From contig NZ_CP011427.1 of NCBI RefSeq assembly GCF_001506165.1, positions 3,720,001 to 3,784,000 on the forward strand: a stretch of 64,000 nucleotides of DNA. The letters run 5' to 3'. Position 1 is the stretch's first letter. Every line of letters starts with the position of its first letter. A program made the position numbers and the translations under genes. The DNA comes from Pantoea vagans. GTDB lineage: Bacteria > Pseudomonadota > Gammaproteobacteria > Enterobacterales > Enterobacteriaceae. Positions 27,327 through 36,061 of this stretch are shown here, piece by piece. Below the pieces are notes generated by a model. That model was not told the DNA's origin. It searched no databases and worked only from the letters and a program-made list of their open reading frames with translations.

Positions 27327-28174
27327 TGAAGGGCAAAACCCTCGCCTCGCTGTTGCTCATCCCGTTCGCCATTTTCTGGGTCGCCTTCCAGCTCGCGCCG
27401 TTGTTATGGATTGCCATCAACAGCTTCTGGAGCGACATGAATGAGCGCTGGGGTATTGATAACTATAGCGATATCCTCACCTCGCCGTTTTATCTGCAGG
27501 CGTTTCGCCTGTCACTCGACATCTCCATATGGTCGAGCATTTACGGCCTGCTGATTTCACTGATTGCCGGGTATTCGCTGCATCAACTGGGCGAAGGCCG
27601 TTTTCAACGCTTCCTGACGTCATTCACCAACATGACCAGTAACTTCGCCGGCGTACCGCTGGCCTTTGCCTTCGTCATTTTGCTGGGGATAAACGGCTGC
27701 CTGACGCTGCTGCTGCGCCATTACGGCATGCTGGAGGGGTTTAAACTGTTTTCCCGTGACGGCATGGTGCTGGTGTATACCTGGTTCCAGATCCCACTCG
27801 GCATTCTGCTGCTCTATCCCGCTTTTGATGGATTGCGCAAAGACTGGGAAGAGTCGGCTGCGTTGCTCGGTGCCAGCCGCTGGCGCTACTGGTGGCATAT
27901 CGGTTTACCGATTCTGTTCCCGGCACTACTGGGTACTTTCGTCATTCTGCTGGCCAACGCGCTGGGTGCCTACGCCACCATTTATGCGTTGACCACCGGC
28001 AACTTTAACGTAGTACCGGTCCGTATTGCCGCGCTGGTGTCAGGTGATATCTCACTCGACCCAAATACCGGCGGGGCGCTGGCAATGCTACTGGTGCTGA
28101 TCATGGCGCTGATTACCGTGGTGCAGCAGTATCTGGTGCGCCGCAGTTATCTCAACGCGAAATCACAGGAGTAG
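27326..28174 (+). CDS. ABC importer permease 1
   Basis: A 282-residue inner-membrane protein from the ATG overlapping the hydrolase stop; an upstream in-frame ATG at 27296 would add ten residues. Six hydrophobic segments are seen, and the EAA loop that contacts the ATPase is EESAALLGASRWRYWWHIGLPIL near residue 185. It belongs to the BPD_transp_1 family and pairs with the second permease. It resembles permeases of spermidine/phosphonate-type systems. Confidence 0.86.
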   Translation: MKGKTLASLLLIPFAIFWVAFQLAPLLWIAINSFWSDMNERWGIDNYSDILTSPFYLQAFRLSLDISIWSSIYGLLISLIAGYSLHQLGEGRFQRFLTSFTNMTSNFAGVPLAFAFVILLGINGCLTLLLRHYGMLEGFKLFSRDGMVLVYTWFQIPLGILLLYPAFDGLRKDWEESAALLGASRWRYWWHIGLPILFPALLGTFVILLANALGAYATIYALTTGNFNVVPVRIAALVSGDISLDPNTGGALAMLLVLIMALITVVQQYLVRRSYLNAKSQE

Positions 28175-28177
28175 AAC

Positions 28178-28963
28178 GTGTCTCGCGCGGAAAAAATTTA
28201 CCATCGCCTGATTATCTGGCTACTGCTGATCATCCTGGCCGCGCCGCTGCTGGCGACGCTGCTGTATGGCATCTCCACGGACTGGAGCGACACCATTCTG
28301 CCGCAGGGCTTTACCCTGAAGTGGCTAACGGCGCTGTGGAGCGATCCCCGTTTCCTGACGGCACTCGGCCATTCGCTGCTGATTTGCTTCGGCGCTTTGC
28401 TGTTCTCCTTAGTGCTGGTGCTGCCTGCGATGTTTGTAATCGCTTACTATTATCCAAGACTGGATGCGGTGATGAACGTGCTGATTCTGATGCCGTTTGC
28501 CGTGCCGCCGGTGGTGTCGTCAGTAGGTTTACTGCAGCTTTATTCATCGTCGCCGTTAATGATCACTGGCACGCCGTGGATTCTGATTGGCTGCTACTTC
28601 ACCATTGCCCTGCCATTTATCTATCGCGCTATCGCCAACAACATGCAGGCCATCAACCTAAAAGAGCTGATTGATGCCTCACACCTGCTGGGTGCCAGCA
28701 CCTGGCAGGCCGCCCTGTTTGTGGTGCTGCCTAACCTGCGCAAAGGGGTGTTCATTGCCGTGTTGCTGTCGTTCTCTTTCCTGATAGGTGAGTTTGTATT
28801 CGCTAACCTGCTGGTCGGCACCCGCTATGAAACCTTGCAGGTTTATCTCTATAACATGCGCAATGGCAGCGGCCACTTCACCAGTGCCTTAGTGATCTCC
28901 TATTTTGCTGTCGTCCTGCTGGTCACCTGGCTGGCGAATGCCCTCAATCCTGAACGAGGCTGA
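28178..28963 (+). CDS. ABC importer permease 2
   Basis: A 261-residue membrane protein with a GTG start at 28178 preceded by AGGAG. About six hydrophobic segments are present and the EAA loop is LIDASHLLGASTWQAALFVVLP near residue 167. It forms the heterodimeric channel with permease 1. The gap to permease 1 is three bases and to the ATPase two, so translation is coupled. Confidence 0.86.
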   Translation: MSRAEKIYHRLIIWLLLIILAAPLLATLLYGISTDWSDTILPQGFTLKWLTALWSDPRFLTALGHSLLICFGALLFSLVLVLPAMFVIAYYYPRLDAVMNVLILMPFAVPPVVSSVGLLQLYSSSPLMITGTPWILIGCYFTIALPFIYRAIANNMQAINLKELIDASHLLGASTWQAALFVVLPNLRKGVFIAVLLSFSFLIGEFVFANLLVGTRYETLQVYLYNMRNGSGHFTSALVISYFAVVLLVTWLANALNPERG

Positions 28964-28965
28964 CC

Positions 28966-29958
28966 ATGAGTTATCTGAACGTCACCCAGCTGAACAAAAG
29001 CTACGGCCCTACCAGCATCTTTGAAAATATCGATTTCAGCGCCGAGGAAGGCGAGTTTGTGACCCTGCTCGGCCCCAGCGGCTGCGGCAAATCCACGTTG
29101 CTGCGCTGCATCGCCGGGTTAACCGATGTGGATAGCGGGAAAATTCTGTTACAGGGTCAGGATATCGTGCCGTTGCCGCCGCAGAAGCGCACCATCGGTA
29201 TGGTGTTCCAGAGCTACGCGCTGTTCCCCAATATGACAGTCGAGAAGAACGTGGCATTCGGCCTGAAAATGCAAAAGCTGGGCAGCAGCGATATCCAAAA
29301 GCGTGTGATGGAAGCGCTGGCGCTGGTGGAACTCACCGATTTCGCCCGCCGCTATCCCCATCAACTTTCCGGTGGTCAATGCCAGCGCGTGGCCCTTGCG
29401 CGTTCGCTGGTGACGCGCCCGCGCCTGCTGTTGCTGGACGAACCGCTTTCCGCCCTTGATGCCCGTATTCGCCGCCATCTGCGCGAACAGATTCGCCATA
29501 TTCAGCAGGAGCTGAAGCTCACCACCATTTTCGTCACCCACGATCAGGAAGAAGCGCTGACGCTGTCGGACCGTATCGTGTTGATGAACCGTGGCAAAAT
29601 CGTGCAAAACGGCAATGCTGAAGCGCTCTACACTCAGCCTGCCGACCTGTTTGCCGCCGGTTTTATTGGCAACTACAACCTGCTGAGTGCTGAACAGGCG
29701 ACACAACTCACCGGACAGACCTTTAGCGGCCAGGTGGCGATTCGCCCTGAATCGATCCGCTTGAGTGCACCGCAGGAGGGGATTCCAGCCACCATCATCA
29801 GCCACAGTCTGCTGGGTAACGTGATCCGCTATCGTGTTTTAGCGAACAATGTCGAGTTATCGGTCGATGTGCTGAACCGCAGCGTGGCAGATTTGCACCC
29901 TGCTGGCATGCAAATTGGTCTACAGTTAGAGATGTCGACGTTGCGCCAGGTCGCTTAA
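28966..29958 (+). CDS. ABC importer ATP-binding protein
   Basis: A 330-residue ATPase: Walker [10 protein letters not shown] near residue 36, Q-loop FQSYALFP, signature LSGGQCQRVALARSL near residue 136, Walker B LLLLDEPLSALD and the switch HDQEEAL. The C-terminal 90 residues are a TOBE-like regulatory region. Its class is that of PotA/PhnT/FbpC-like importers. It closes the operon; no U-tailed terminator is evident behind it. Confidence 0.88.
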   Translation: MSYLNVTQLNKSYGPTSIFENIDFSAEEGEFVTLLGPSGCGKSTLLRCIAGLTDVDSGKILLQGQDIVPLPPQKRTIGMVFQSYALFPNMTVEKNVAFGLKMQKLGSSDIQKRVMEALALVELTDFARRYPHQLSGGQCQRVALARSLVTRPRLLLLDEPLSALDARIRRHLREQIRHIQQELKLTTIFVTHDQEEALTLSDRIVLMNRGKIVQNGNAEALYTQPADLFAAGFIGNYNLLSAEQATQLTGQTFSGQVAIRPESIRLSAPQEGIPATIISHSLLGNVIRYRVLANNVELSVDVLNRSVADLHPAGMQIGLQLEMSTLRQVA

Positions 29959-30012
29959 ATTTAACGAAAAATTGGCAACGCAACGCGGCAGAAATTTGTC
30001 CCGGTTGCGCTC

Positions 30013-30050
30013 ACCGTCAGGCGGCTAACCGCATGATTACAGCCTGACGG
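30013..30050 (+). repeat. Inverted repeat just upstream of yjbB
   Basis: CCGTCAGGC and GCCTGACGG are perfect nine-base arms 20 bases apart. The right arm ends three bases before the yjbB ribosome site. It might be a leader structure for yjbB or the end of the ABC operon. Confidence 0.55.
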
Positions 30051-30067
30051 AAGAGGAGCCAGCCAAC

Positions 30068-31693
30068 GTGTTAACCCTACTCAATCTCTTGTCTGCTGTG
30101 GCCCTGCTGGTGTGGGGCACGCACATTGTGCGTACCGGCATCATGCGTGTTTACGGTGCCGATTTACGGCGCGTGCTCAGTCGCAGCGTGGAAAGGAAGC
30201 CGATGGCGTTCCTCGCGGGCATTGGCGTTACCGCGCTGGTACAAAGCAGTAACGCCACCACCTTACTCGTCACCTCGTTTGTGGCGCAGAATCTGGTGAG
30301 TCTCACCCCCGCGCTGGTGGTGGTGCTCGGCGCGGATGTTGGTACCGCCATTATGGCGCGCATACTGACCTTCGATCTCTCCTGGCTCTCCCCGCTGTTT
30401 ATCTTCTTTGGCGTGGTGTTTTTCCTCAGTCGTAAGCAGACGCGTGCCGGACAAATGGGCCGAGCAGCGATTGGCCTGGGGCTGATTTTGCTGGCGCTGC
30501 AACTGATTGTCGCCGCTGCCAAGCCCATTACCCAAGCGGCTGGCGTACAGGTGCTGTTCTCCACGCTGACCGGCGACATCATGCTGGATGCACTGATCGG
30601 TGCGGTGTTTGCCATCATCAGTTATTCCAGCCTCGCTGCAGTCCTGATTACCGCGACACTCACGGCGGCAGGCGTGATCTCTTTTAAAGTCGCACTCTGT
30701 CTGGTGATCGGGGCTAACCTCGGCAGCGGCTTACTGGCGATGATCAATGCCAGTGGCTCAAATGCCGCAGGCAAGCGTGTCGCGCTCGGCAGCCTACTGT
30801 TTAAGTTGATTGGCAGCCTGGCGATTCTGCCGTTGGTGAATTACGTTGCCGATGTGCTGGATAAACTGCCGGTGAACGATGAAGAGTTGGTGATCTTCTT
30901 CCACGTCTTCTACAACCTGATTCGCTGTCTGATGATGGTGCCCTTTGCCGAACCGATGGCGCGACTGTGCCGACGGATGATCGCAGACGACCCAGACAAT
31001 GAGACCCATTTAAAACCGAAACACCTCGACAGCAGCGCCCTGGATACCCCCGCGCTGGCGCTGGCTAATGCCTCACGCGAAACGCTGCGTATTGGTGATG
31101 TGGTGGAACAGATGATGGAATCGTTCAATAAGGTGGTACACGGCGAATTGCGTGAAGAGCGCGCCGTGCGGCGACTGGATGATGATGTCGATGTGCTGTA
31201 TACCGCGATCAAACTTTATCTGGCGCGCATGCCAAAAGAGGACCTCGCCGAGGAAGACTCCCGCCGCTGGGCAGAAATCATTGAGATGGCGTTAAACCTT
31301 GAACAGGCAGGCGATATCATTGAACGCATGTGTGCGGACGTGGCAGATAAATCTCTGCACGCCCGCCGCGCTTTCTCGACGGAAGGTCTGGAAGAGCTGA
31401 ACACTTTACAAGAGCAGGTGGTGAATAACCTTCGCCTCAGCTTGTCGGTATTTTTGTCCAAGGACATCACCAGCGCGAAGCGTCTGCGTCGCTCCAAGCA
31501 CCGTTTTCGCATTCTGATTCGCCGCTTCTCACATGCGCACGTTGAGCGCTTGCATCAACAGAACGTGCAGAGCATTGAAACCAGTTCGCTGCATCTGGGG
31601 TTATTAGGGGATATGAAGCGCCTGAATTCGCTGTTCTGCGCGGTGGCGTATACGGTGCTGGACCAGCCGGATGATGAGCGGGAAGAGGATTGA
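30068..31693 (+). CDS. yjbB: Na+/phosphate cotransporter-family protein YjbB
   Basis: A 541-residue protein with a GTG start at 30068 behind GAGGAG. The N-terminal two-thirds hold two PNaS repeats (VQSSNATTLLVTSF near residue 58; ISYSSLAAVLITATLTAAG near residue 183) and about nine membrane segments; the C-terminal 200 residues are a PhoU-like helical domain (VVEQMMESF to MKRLNSLFCAVAYTVL). In E. coli YjbB is associated with phosphate export. Here it follows the phosphorus-linked ABC operon on the same strand but is separated from it by 109 bases with an inverted repeat. Confidence 0.92.
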   Translation: MLTLLNLLSAVALLVWGTHIVRTGIMRVYGADLRRVLSRSVERKPMAFLAGIGVTALVQSSNATTLLVTSFVAQNLVSLTPALVVVLGADVGTAIMARILTFDLSWLSPLFIFFGVVFFLSRKQTRAGQMGRAAIGLGLILLALQLIVAAAKPITQAAGVQVLFSTLTGDIMLDALIGAVFAIISYSSLAAVLITATLTAAGVISFKVALCLVIGANLGSGLLAMINASGSNAAGKRVALGSLLFKLIGSLAILPLVNYVADVLDKLPVNDEELVIFFHVFYNLIRCLMMVPFAEPMARLCRRMIADDPDNETHLKPKHLDSSALDTPALALANASRETLRIGDVVEQMMESFNKVVHGELREERAVRRLDDDVDVLYTAIKLYLARMPKEDLAEEDSRRWAEIIEMALNLEQAGDIIERMCADVADKSLHARRAFSTEGLEELNTLQEQVVNNLRLSLSVFLSKDITSAKRLRRSKHRFRILIRRFSHAHVERLHQQNVQSIETSSLHLGLLGDMKRLNSLFCAVAYTVLDQPDDEREED

Positions 31694-31723
31694 AAGGGCG
31701 CACCGCCAGGTACGATGCCTGGC

Positions 31724-31778
31724 TGGTCGCCATAAATGGCGACCCTGGGGTTTTGTAGGGTGCGCATTAATGCGCACC
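31724..31778. repeat. Interspersed palindrome family A, copy 2 (inverted)
   Basis: GGTCGCCATAAATGGCGACC and GGTGCGCATTAATGCGCACC lie in reversed order relative to copy 1, between the convergent ends of yjbB and gntU. Confidence 0.85.
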
Positions 31779-31786
31779 TGGATAAA

Positions 31787-33127
31787 TTACGACAACAAGC
31801 TAAACGCGATCATCCCGACAATCGCACCGGTGGTGCCAAGGATGGTTTCCATCAGCGTCCAGGTCTTCAGCGTTTCACCTTCGGTTGCCCCGGTAAAGCG
31901 GCCAAACAGCCAGAACCCGGCATCGTTCACGTGGCTGATAATGATTGAACCGCCGCCGATACAGATCGACAGTGCCGCCAGCTGCGCGCCGCTGTAGTGC
32001 AGCGGCTCAATCACCGGCATCACTAAACCAACCGTGGTTAAACAGGCAACGGTTGCTGACCCCTGAATCACACGGATTGCGCCAGAAAGAATAAAGCACG
32101 CCAGCGCAATCGGCATCCCGGCACCGGTCAGCGCGTGGCCCAATACCGGGCCCACGCCAGAATCCACCAGCACCTGCTTAAACACGCCGCCTGCACCGAT
32201 CACCAGCAGAATAATCCCCGCCGGTTGCAGTGCGCTGCCGCACACTTGCATCACCTTCTCTTTATCCATGCCCTGACGATAGGCCAGGCCATAAATCGCC
32301 ACCAGGCACGCCAGCAGGATGGCGGTGAAAGGATGGCCGATAAACTCCAGCCACTCATACAAGCGTGAATCCGGCGTGGTAAAGCGCGCACCAATGGTTT
32401 TCAGGCCGACCAACAGCAACGGGAACAGAATCAGTGCCAGACTGAAGCCAAACGACGGCAACTTGCCCTCTTCCACTTCTGGTTGATGATCTTCGGGCGG
32501 CGCACTGAAGCTGACATGGCGGGCAATGAAGTTACCGAACAGCGGCCCCGCGATCAGCATGCCCGGAATCGCCGCACACAGACCGAGCAGTATCATCCAG
32601 CCAAAATCCGCGTGCATCTGTGAAGCCAGCAGCATCGGCGCAGGTCCTGGCAGGAGAAAAGCCGCCGAGGCCGCTACCCCGGCAAACAGCGGAATCACCA
32701 GCTTGACCAGATTGCCTTGAGTACGCCGAGCCACCGCAAAAGCGATGCTAATCAGCAACACCACCGCCACCTCAAAGAACAGCGGCAGCGCACAGATCAA
32801 TCCGGCGATCCCCATCGCGTAGTGCGCGCGGTTTTCACCAAAGGCTTTCAGCATACGGATAGCAATCTGATCGACCGCGCCGGTTTCATGCAGGATTTTG
32901 CCAAACATCGCGCCCAGCGCCACCACAATGGCGAGAAACCCGAGCGTTCCCCCCATGCCTTTTTGCATGGTGTCGGCAATTTTATCCAGCGGCATGCCAG
33001 AGAACAGACCGGCACCAATCGAGACTAACATCAGGGCGACAAAGGCGTGCATACGCGCTTTCATCACCAAAAACAGCAGCAGCAGGACAGAGCCTGCTGC
33101 GGTTAACACCAGCGTTGCGGTACTCAT
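31787..33127 (-). CDS. gntU: Low-affinity gluconate transporter
   Basis: A 446-residue GntP-family permease, equal to E. coli GntU, from ATG 33127 (a GTG one codon earlier is possible). It has about 12-14 membrane segments; MHAFVALMLVSIGAGLFSGMPL and GGGSIIISHVNDAGFWLFG are family landmarks. It imports gluconate with protons. It is the second gene of gntKU, overlapping or touching the gntK stop, and is under GntR. Confidence 0.95.
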   Translation of the reverse strand: MSTATLVLTAAGSVLLLLFLVMKARMHAFVALMLVSIGAGLFSGMPLDKIADTMQKGMGGTLGFLAIVVALGAMFGKILHETGAVDQIAIRMLKAFGENRAHYAMGIAGLICALPLFFEVAVVLLISIAFAVARRTQGNLVKLVIPLFAGVAASAAFLLPGPAPMLLASQMHADFGWMILLGLCAAIPGMLIAGPLFGNFIARHVSFSAPPEDHQPEVEEGKLPSFGFSLALILFPLLLVGLKTIGARFTTPDSRLYEWLEFIGHPFTAILLACLVAIYGLAYRQGMDKEKVMQVCGSALQPAGIILLVIGAGGVFKQVLVDSGVGPVLGHALTGAGMPIALACFILSGAIRVIQGSATVACLTTVGLVMPVIEPLHYSGAQLAALSICIGGGSIIISHVNDAGFWLFGRFTGATEGETLKTWTLMETILGTTGAIVGMIAFSLLS

Positions 33128-33129
33128 CA

Positions 33130-33666
33130 CTAACCCTTGTTGATTGCTTCCTCAATGGTCGCAACCGTGGCCGCAACGACTTCATCCAGTGAATGATTAA
33201 TATCAACCACCAGTACATCGGGCTCGTCGGCCCCAGGTTCTTGCAAGGTTTCAAACTGCGTGACCAGCATCTGCGGCTTAAAGAAGTGACCTTTACGCGC
33301 TTTCAAACGGGATTCAATCGTCTCAAAATCACCTTTCAGATAGATGAATTTCAGATTCTGATTGCCCTGACGCAGGATGTCGCGATAGGACTTTTTCAGC
33401 GCCGAGCAAACAATGATGGAAATGGCCTGGGTGCGCTGCATGGCGAACGCGGCATCATTCAGTGCCTGCAACCACGGCTGACGATCGTTATCGTCCAGTG
33501 GATGACCGTCGGCCATTTTCATGATGTTGCTGCGCGGATGGAGGAAATCTCCATCAAGGAAGGCGGTGCTCAGCTGATGAGAAACCTGGTTAGCGACAGC
33601 AGACTTTCCGCTGCCGGAAACGCCCATCAGGATAAAGACGTGGTGCGATGGAGATGGCGTAGTCAT
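33130..33666 (-). CDS. gntK: Gluconokinase
   Basis: A 178-residue kinase from ATG 33666 (GGAG nine bases upstream). P-loop [11 protein letters not shown] is near residue 15, and DGDFLHPRSNIMKMADGHPLDD is the gluconate/Mg region. It makes 6-phosphogluconate for the Entner-Doudoroff and pentose phosphate pathways. A GntR operator lies 30 bases upstream and gntU follows. Confidence 0.95.
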   Translation of the reverse strand: MTTPSPSHHVFILMGVSGSGKSAVANQVSHQLSTAFLDGDFLHPRSNIMKMADGHPLDDNDRQPWLQALNDAAFAMQRTQAISIIVCSALKKSYRDILRQGNQNLKFIYLKGDFETIESRLKARKGHFFKPQMLVTQFETLQEPGADEPDVLVVDINHSLDEVVAATVATIEEAINKG

Positions 33667-33695
33667 TGTTTTGCGCTCCGGCAGTTGCCCTGCCA

Positions 33696-33711
33696 ATGTT
33701 ACCGATAACAA
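33696..33711. promoter_or_regulatory. GntR operator upstream of gntKU
   Basis: ATGTTACCGATAACAA matches the GntR palindrome ATGTTA-N4-TAACAT in 11 of the 12 arm positions. It is close to the gntK promoter, and gntR is the adjacent gene. Confidence 0.8.
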
Positions 33712-33806
33712 ATTTGATTATCATTGTCGGAGCCCACTGCAGGACTGGCAACCCTTGTTAGGCGGAAAAGCACGAAAGTGTGAACTGACTCAAATAATCG
33801 CCAAAA

Positions 33807-34802
33807 TCAGATGCTGCCACCTTCAGCAATTTCAAACCCAACATCCAGTGGCTCAGTCACGCTGGTATCACCGCCAATCCGCGCCAGCAGCATCGCTGCT
33901 GATTCACGCCCCATACGCTCACGCGGCGTCAACACCGTGGCAAGCCGCGGCGTGACCACTTGCGTAATATCGTGGCCGTGGAAACCGGCAATCGCCATCT
34001 GCTCAGGCACGCGTAATCCCTGGCGCTGGCACTCAAACATCGCACCCACGGCCAGGTCATCATTGGTACAGAACAGACTGTCGGTTTTGGGATGGCGCTT
34101 CTGCGCTTCACGCAGCAACTGTGCACCGGCGCTAAATGAAGAGGCATCTTCCATCATCACACTGTGCGGGGTTAATCCCGCTTCACGCATCGCTTGCTCG
34201 TAACCCTGCTGTTTTTGCAGGGTACGTTCATCAAGACGAGCACCGAGGTAAACGGTGTGAGAATGGCCTTTTTTCAGGATAGCATGCGTCATCTGACGCG
34301 CGGCTTCGACGTTATCAAAACCCACCGCCATATCGAGGCATGGCGTGACGCAATCCATCATTTCAATCACCGGGATGCCCGCCACTTCCAGCATGCGCAG
34401 CGTGCCTGGTGTGTGGGTGCGCTCAGTGAGGATCACGCCATCAATATTCCAACCCAGCAGTGAACGTAGCTGTAGCTCTTCTTTCTGTGGGTTATAGCCG
34501 AAGTGCGCCACCAGCGTTTGATAACCGGCTTCATCGGTGACGGTTTCGATACCGCGTAGTACGTCGGCGAAAACCTGGTTGGTAAGTGAAGGCAGTAACA
34601 CACCAATCGCCCGGCTGGTAGCGTTAGAGAGCATATCGGGGGCGCGGTTAGGGATGTAACCCAGCTCATCAAGCGCCACGGCGATCTTATCGCGCAGTGC
34701 CGCAGAGACCTGATCGGGGTTACGCAGGTAGCGGCTGACAGTCATTTTTGTGATGCCGACGCGATCGGCAACGTCCTGTAATACCGGTCTTTTCTTCTTC
34801 AT
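33807..34802 (-). CDS. gntR: LacI-family gluconate-utilisation repressor
   Basis: A 331-residue LacI-type repressor: N-terminal helix-turn-helix (PVLQDVADRVGITKMTVSRYLRNPDQVS), hinge and periplasmic-binding-protein-like gluconate domain (RAIGVLLPSLTNQVF onward). It represses gntKU and related genes in the absence of gluconate. It is upstream of gntK on the same strand with a 140-base gap holding the operator. Confidence 0.95.
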   Translation of the reverse strand: MKKKRPVLQDVADRVGITKMTVSRYLRNPDQVSAALRDKIAVALDELGYIPNRAPDMLSNATSRAIGVLLPSLTNQVFADVLRGIETVTDEAGYQTLVAHFGYNPQKEELQLRSLLGWNIDGVILTERTHTPGTLRMLEVAGIPVIEMMDCVTPCLDMAVGFDNVEAARQMTHAILKKGHSHTVYLGARLDERTLQKQQGYEQAMREAGLTPHSVMMEDASSFSAGAQLLREAQKRHPKTDSLFCTNDDLAVGAMFECQRQGLRVPEQMAIAGFHGHDITQVVTPRLATVLTPRERMGRESAAMLLARIGGDTSVTEPLDVGFEIAEGGSI

Positions 34803-34891
34803 CGTATGCGCCTGAGGTCAGAGATACGATGAGTCTATCATTTTTTTGTCATTTTCAGGCTGTGCGGAAAATCGTAGATTCCCGCACAACC

Positions 34892-34947
34892 CGGTGCACA
34901 TCAATGCGCACGCCACCAAAACGTAGGGTCGCCATTTATGGCGACCG
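34892..34947. repeat. Interspersed palindrome family A, copy 3
   Basis: A slightly degenerate first arm (GGTGCACATCAATGCGCACG) is followed by GTAGGG and an intact second arm GGTCGCCATTTATGGCGACC, between the gntR start and the yhhW stop. Confidence 0.8.
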
Positions 34948-34969
34948 AACAGGTTTCACTGGCAAGCTC

Positions 34970-35665
34970 TTACACCGGCGGCAAATCAAACAGCAGAATC
35001 TCGGCATCGCTGTCGGCTGTCAGCGTCAGCGCGCTTTCATCCCAGATCGCCAACGCATCGCTGGTGCCGACTTGCTCGCCATTCACGCTCACCAGACCTT
35101 TCACCACCTGAATCCATACGCGGCGGCCGACTTCGATAGCCACATCATCCGTTTCACCTTCAGCAAATACCCAGCGCGATAAGGTCATATCCTGGAACAC
35201 TTTCAGTGAACCTTCACGCTCATCCGGTGACAGCACAAACTGACGGCCTTTGACATCAGCAAAGCGGCGCTGCGCATAGCGTGGCTCGATCCCTTTGCGC
35301 TCTGGAATGATCCAGATCTGATACAGATGCAGCGGATCGCTGGCGCTGGCGTTATATTCCGAGTGACGCACGCCGGTGCCCGCACTCATGATCTGGAACT
35401 CACCTGCCGGGATCTGCTCTTTGTTGCCCATGCTGTCCTGATGCTCAACCGTACCGGAAAGCACATAGGTTAGAATTTCCATGTCTTTATGCGGATGAGT
35501 ACCAAAACCCTGACCGCCATCAATCACATCTTCATTGATAACGCGCAGGGCGGAGAAGCCCATAAAGTTGGCATCGTAATAATCCGCGAAGGAAAAAGTG
35601 TGCCAGCTATCCAGCCAACCGTGATTGGCGTGACCGCGTTCTTCAGCTTTGCGTACGTAGATCAT
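34970..35665 (-). CDS. yhhW: Pirin-family quercetin 2,3-dioxygenase YhhW
   Basis: A 231-residue bicupin protein, the E. coli length, from ATG 35665 with GAGGAG eight bases before. The metal ligands His57, His59, His101 and Glu103 (FGTHPHKDME; GVRHSEYN) are all present. E. coli YhhW cleaves quercetin in vitro; its physiological role is unclear. The E. coli neighbourhood (gntR-yhhW-ryhB) is kept. Confidence 0.94.
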   Translation of the reverse strand: MIYVRKAEERGHANHGWLDSWHTFSFADYYDANFMGFSALRVINEDVIDGGQGFGTHPHKDMEILTYVLSGTVEHQDSMGNKEQIPAGEFQIMSAGTGVRHSEYNASASDPLHLYQIWIIPERKGIEPRYAQRRFADVKGRQFVLSPDEREGSLKVFQDMTLSRWVFAEGETDDVAIEVGRRVWIQVVKGLVSVNGEQVGTSDALAIWDESALTLTADSDAEILLFDLPPV

Positions 35666-36061
35666 GTTCAATTCTCCTCAATGTTTTTTACAGTGTGGAC
35701 CTGAGGTGAATCTATTGATAGCTGAAAAACTTCACGCCTCTGTTCAAATAATATGAAAATGATTTGTGCACCCTGCAGGCGAATAATCCGGTACGAAAAT
35801 GAGTGATATGCTGTCAAAAAATTAACTTATATCGACTTCAGAACAAAATTCATGCAAGTCATGCTTTAAGTCACATTATTAGCGATAAAAAGACTTATAA
35901 AATCTTTAAATAACATATTAATTCTTAATAAATATTAATACTTAACAATAATATAAATTAAATACTCGATTTTAACGTCATGATTACTCGGTTTTATCGT
36001 CTTTGCGTTTTTTATCCTTTCATTATCATGCACGACTTTAAGAATAAAAAAGGATAGGATC
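35666..36061. other. AT-rich promoter region upstream of the AbgT-family gene
   Basis: About 396 bases without a gene. The part from about 35870 to 35970 is strikingly AT-rich with repeated TTAATA/ATATTAA steps, the kind of sequence bound by H-NS. A ribosome site (AAGGATAGGA) precedes the ATG at 36062. Confidence 0.6.

Noticed and set aside
30013..30050. Attachment site or IS terminal repeat
   Set aside because: No transposase or integrase is nearby and no target-site duplication is seen.
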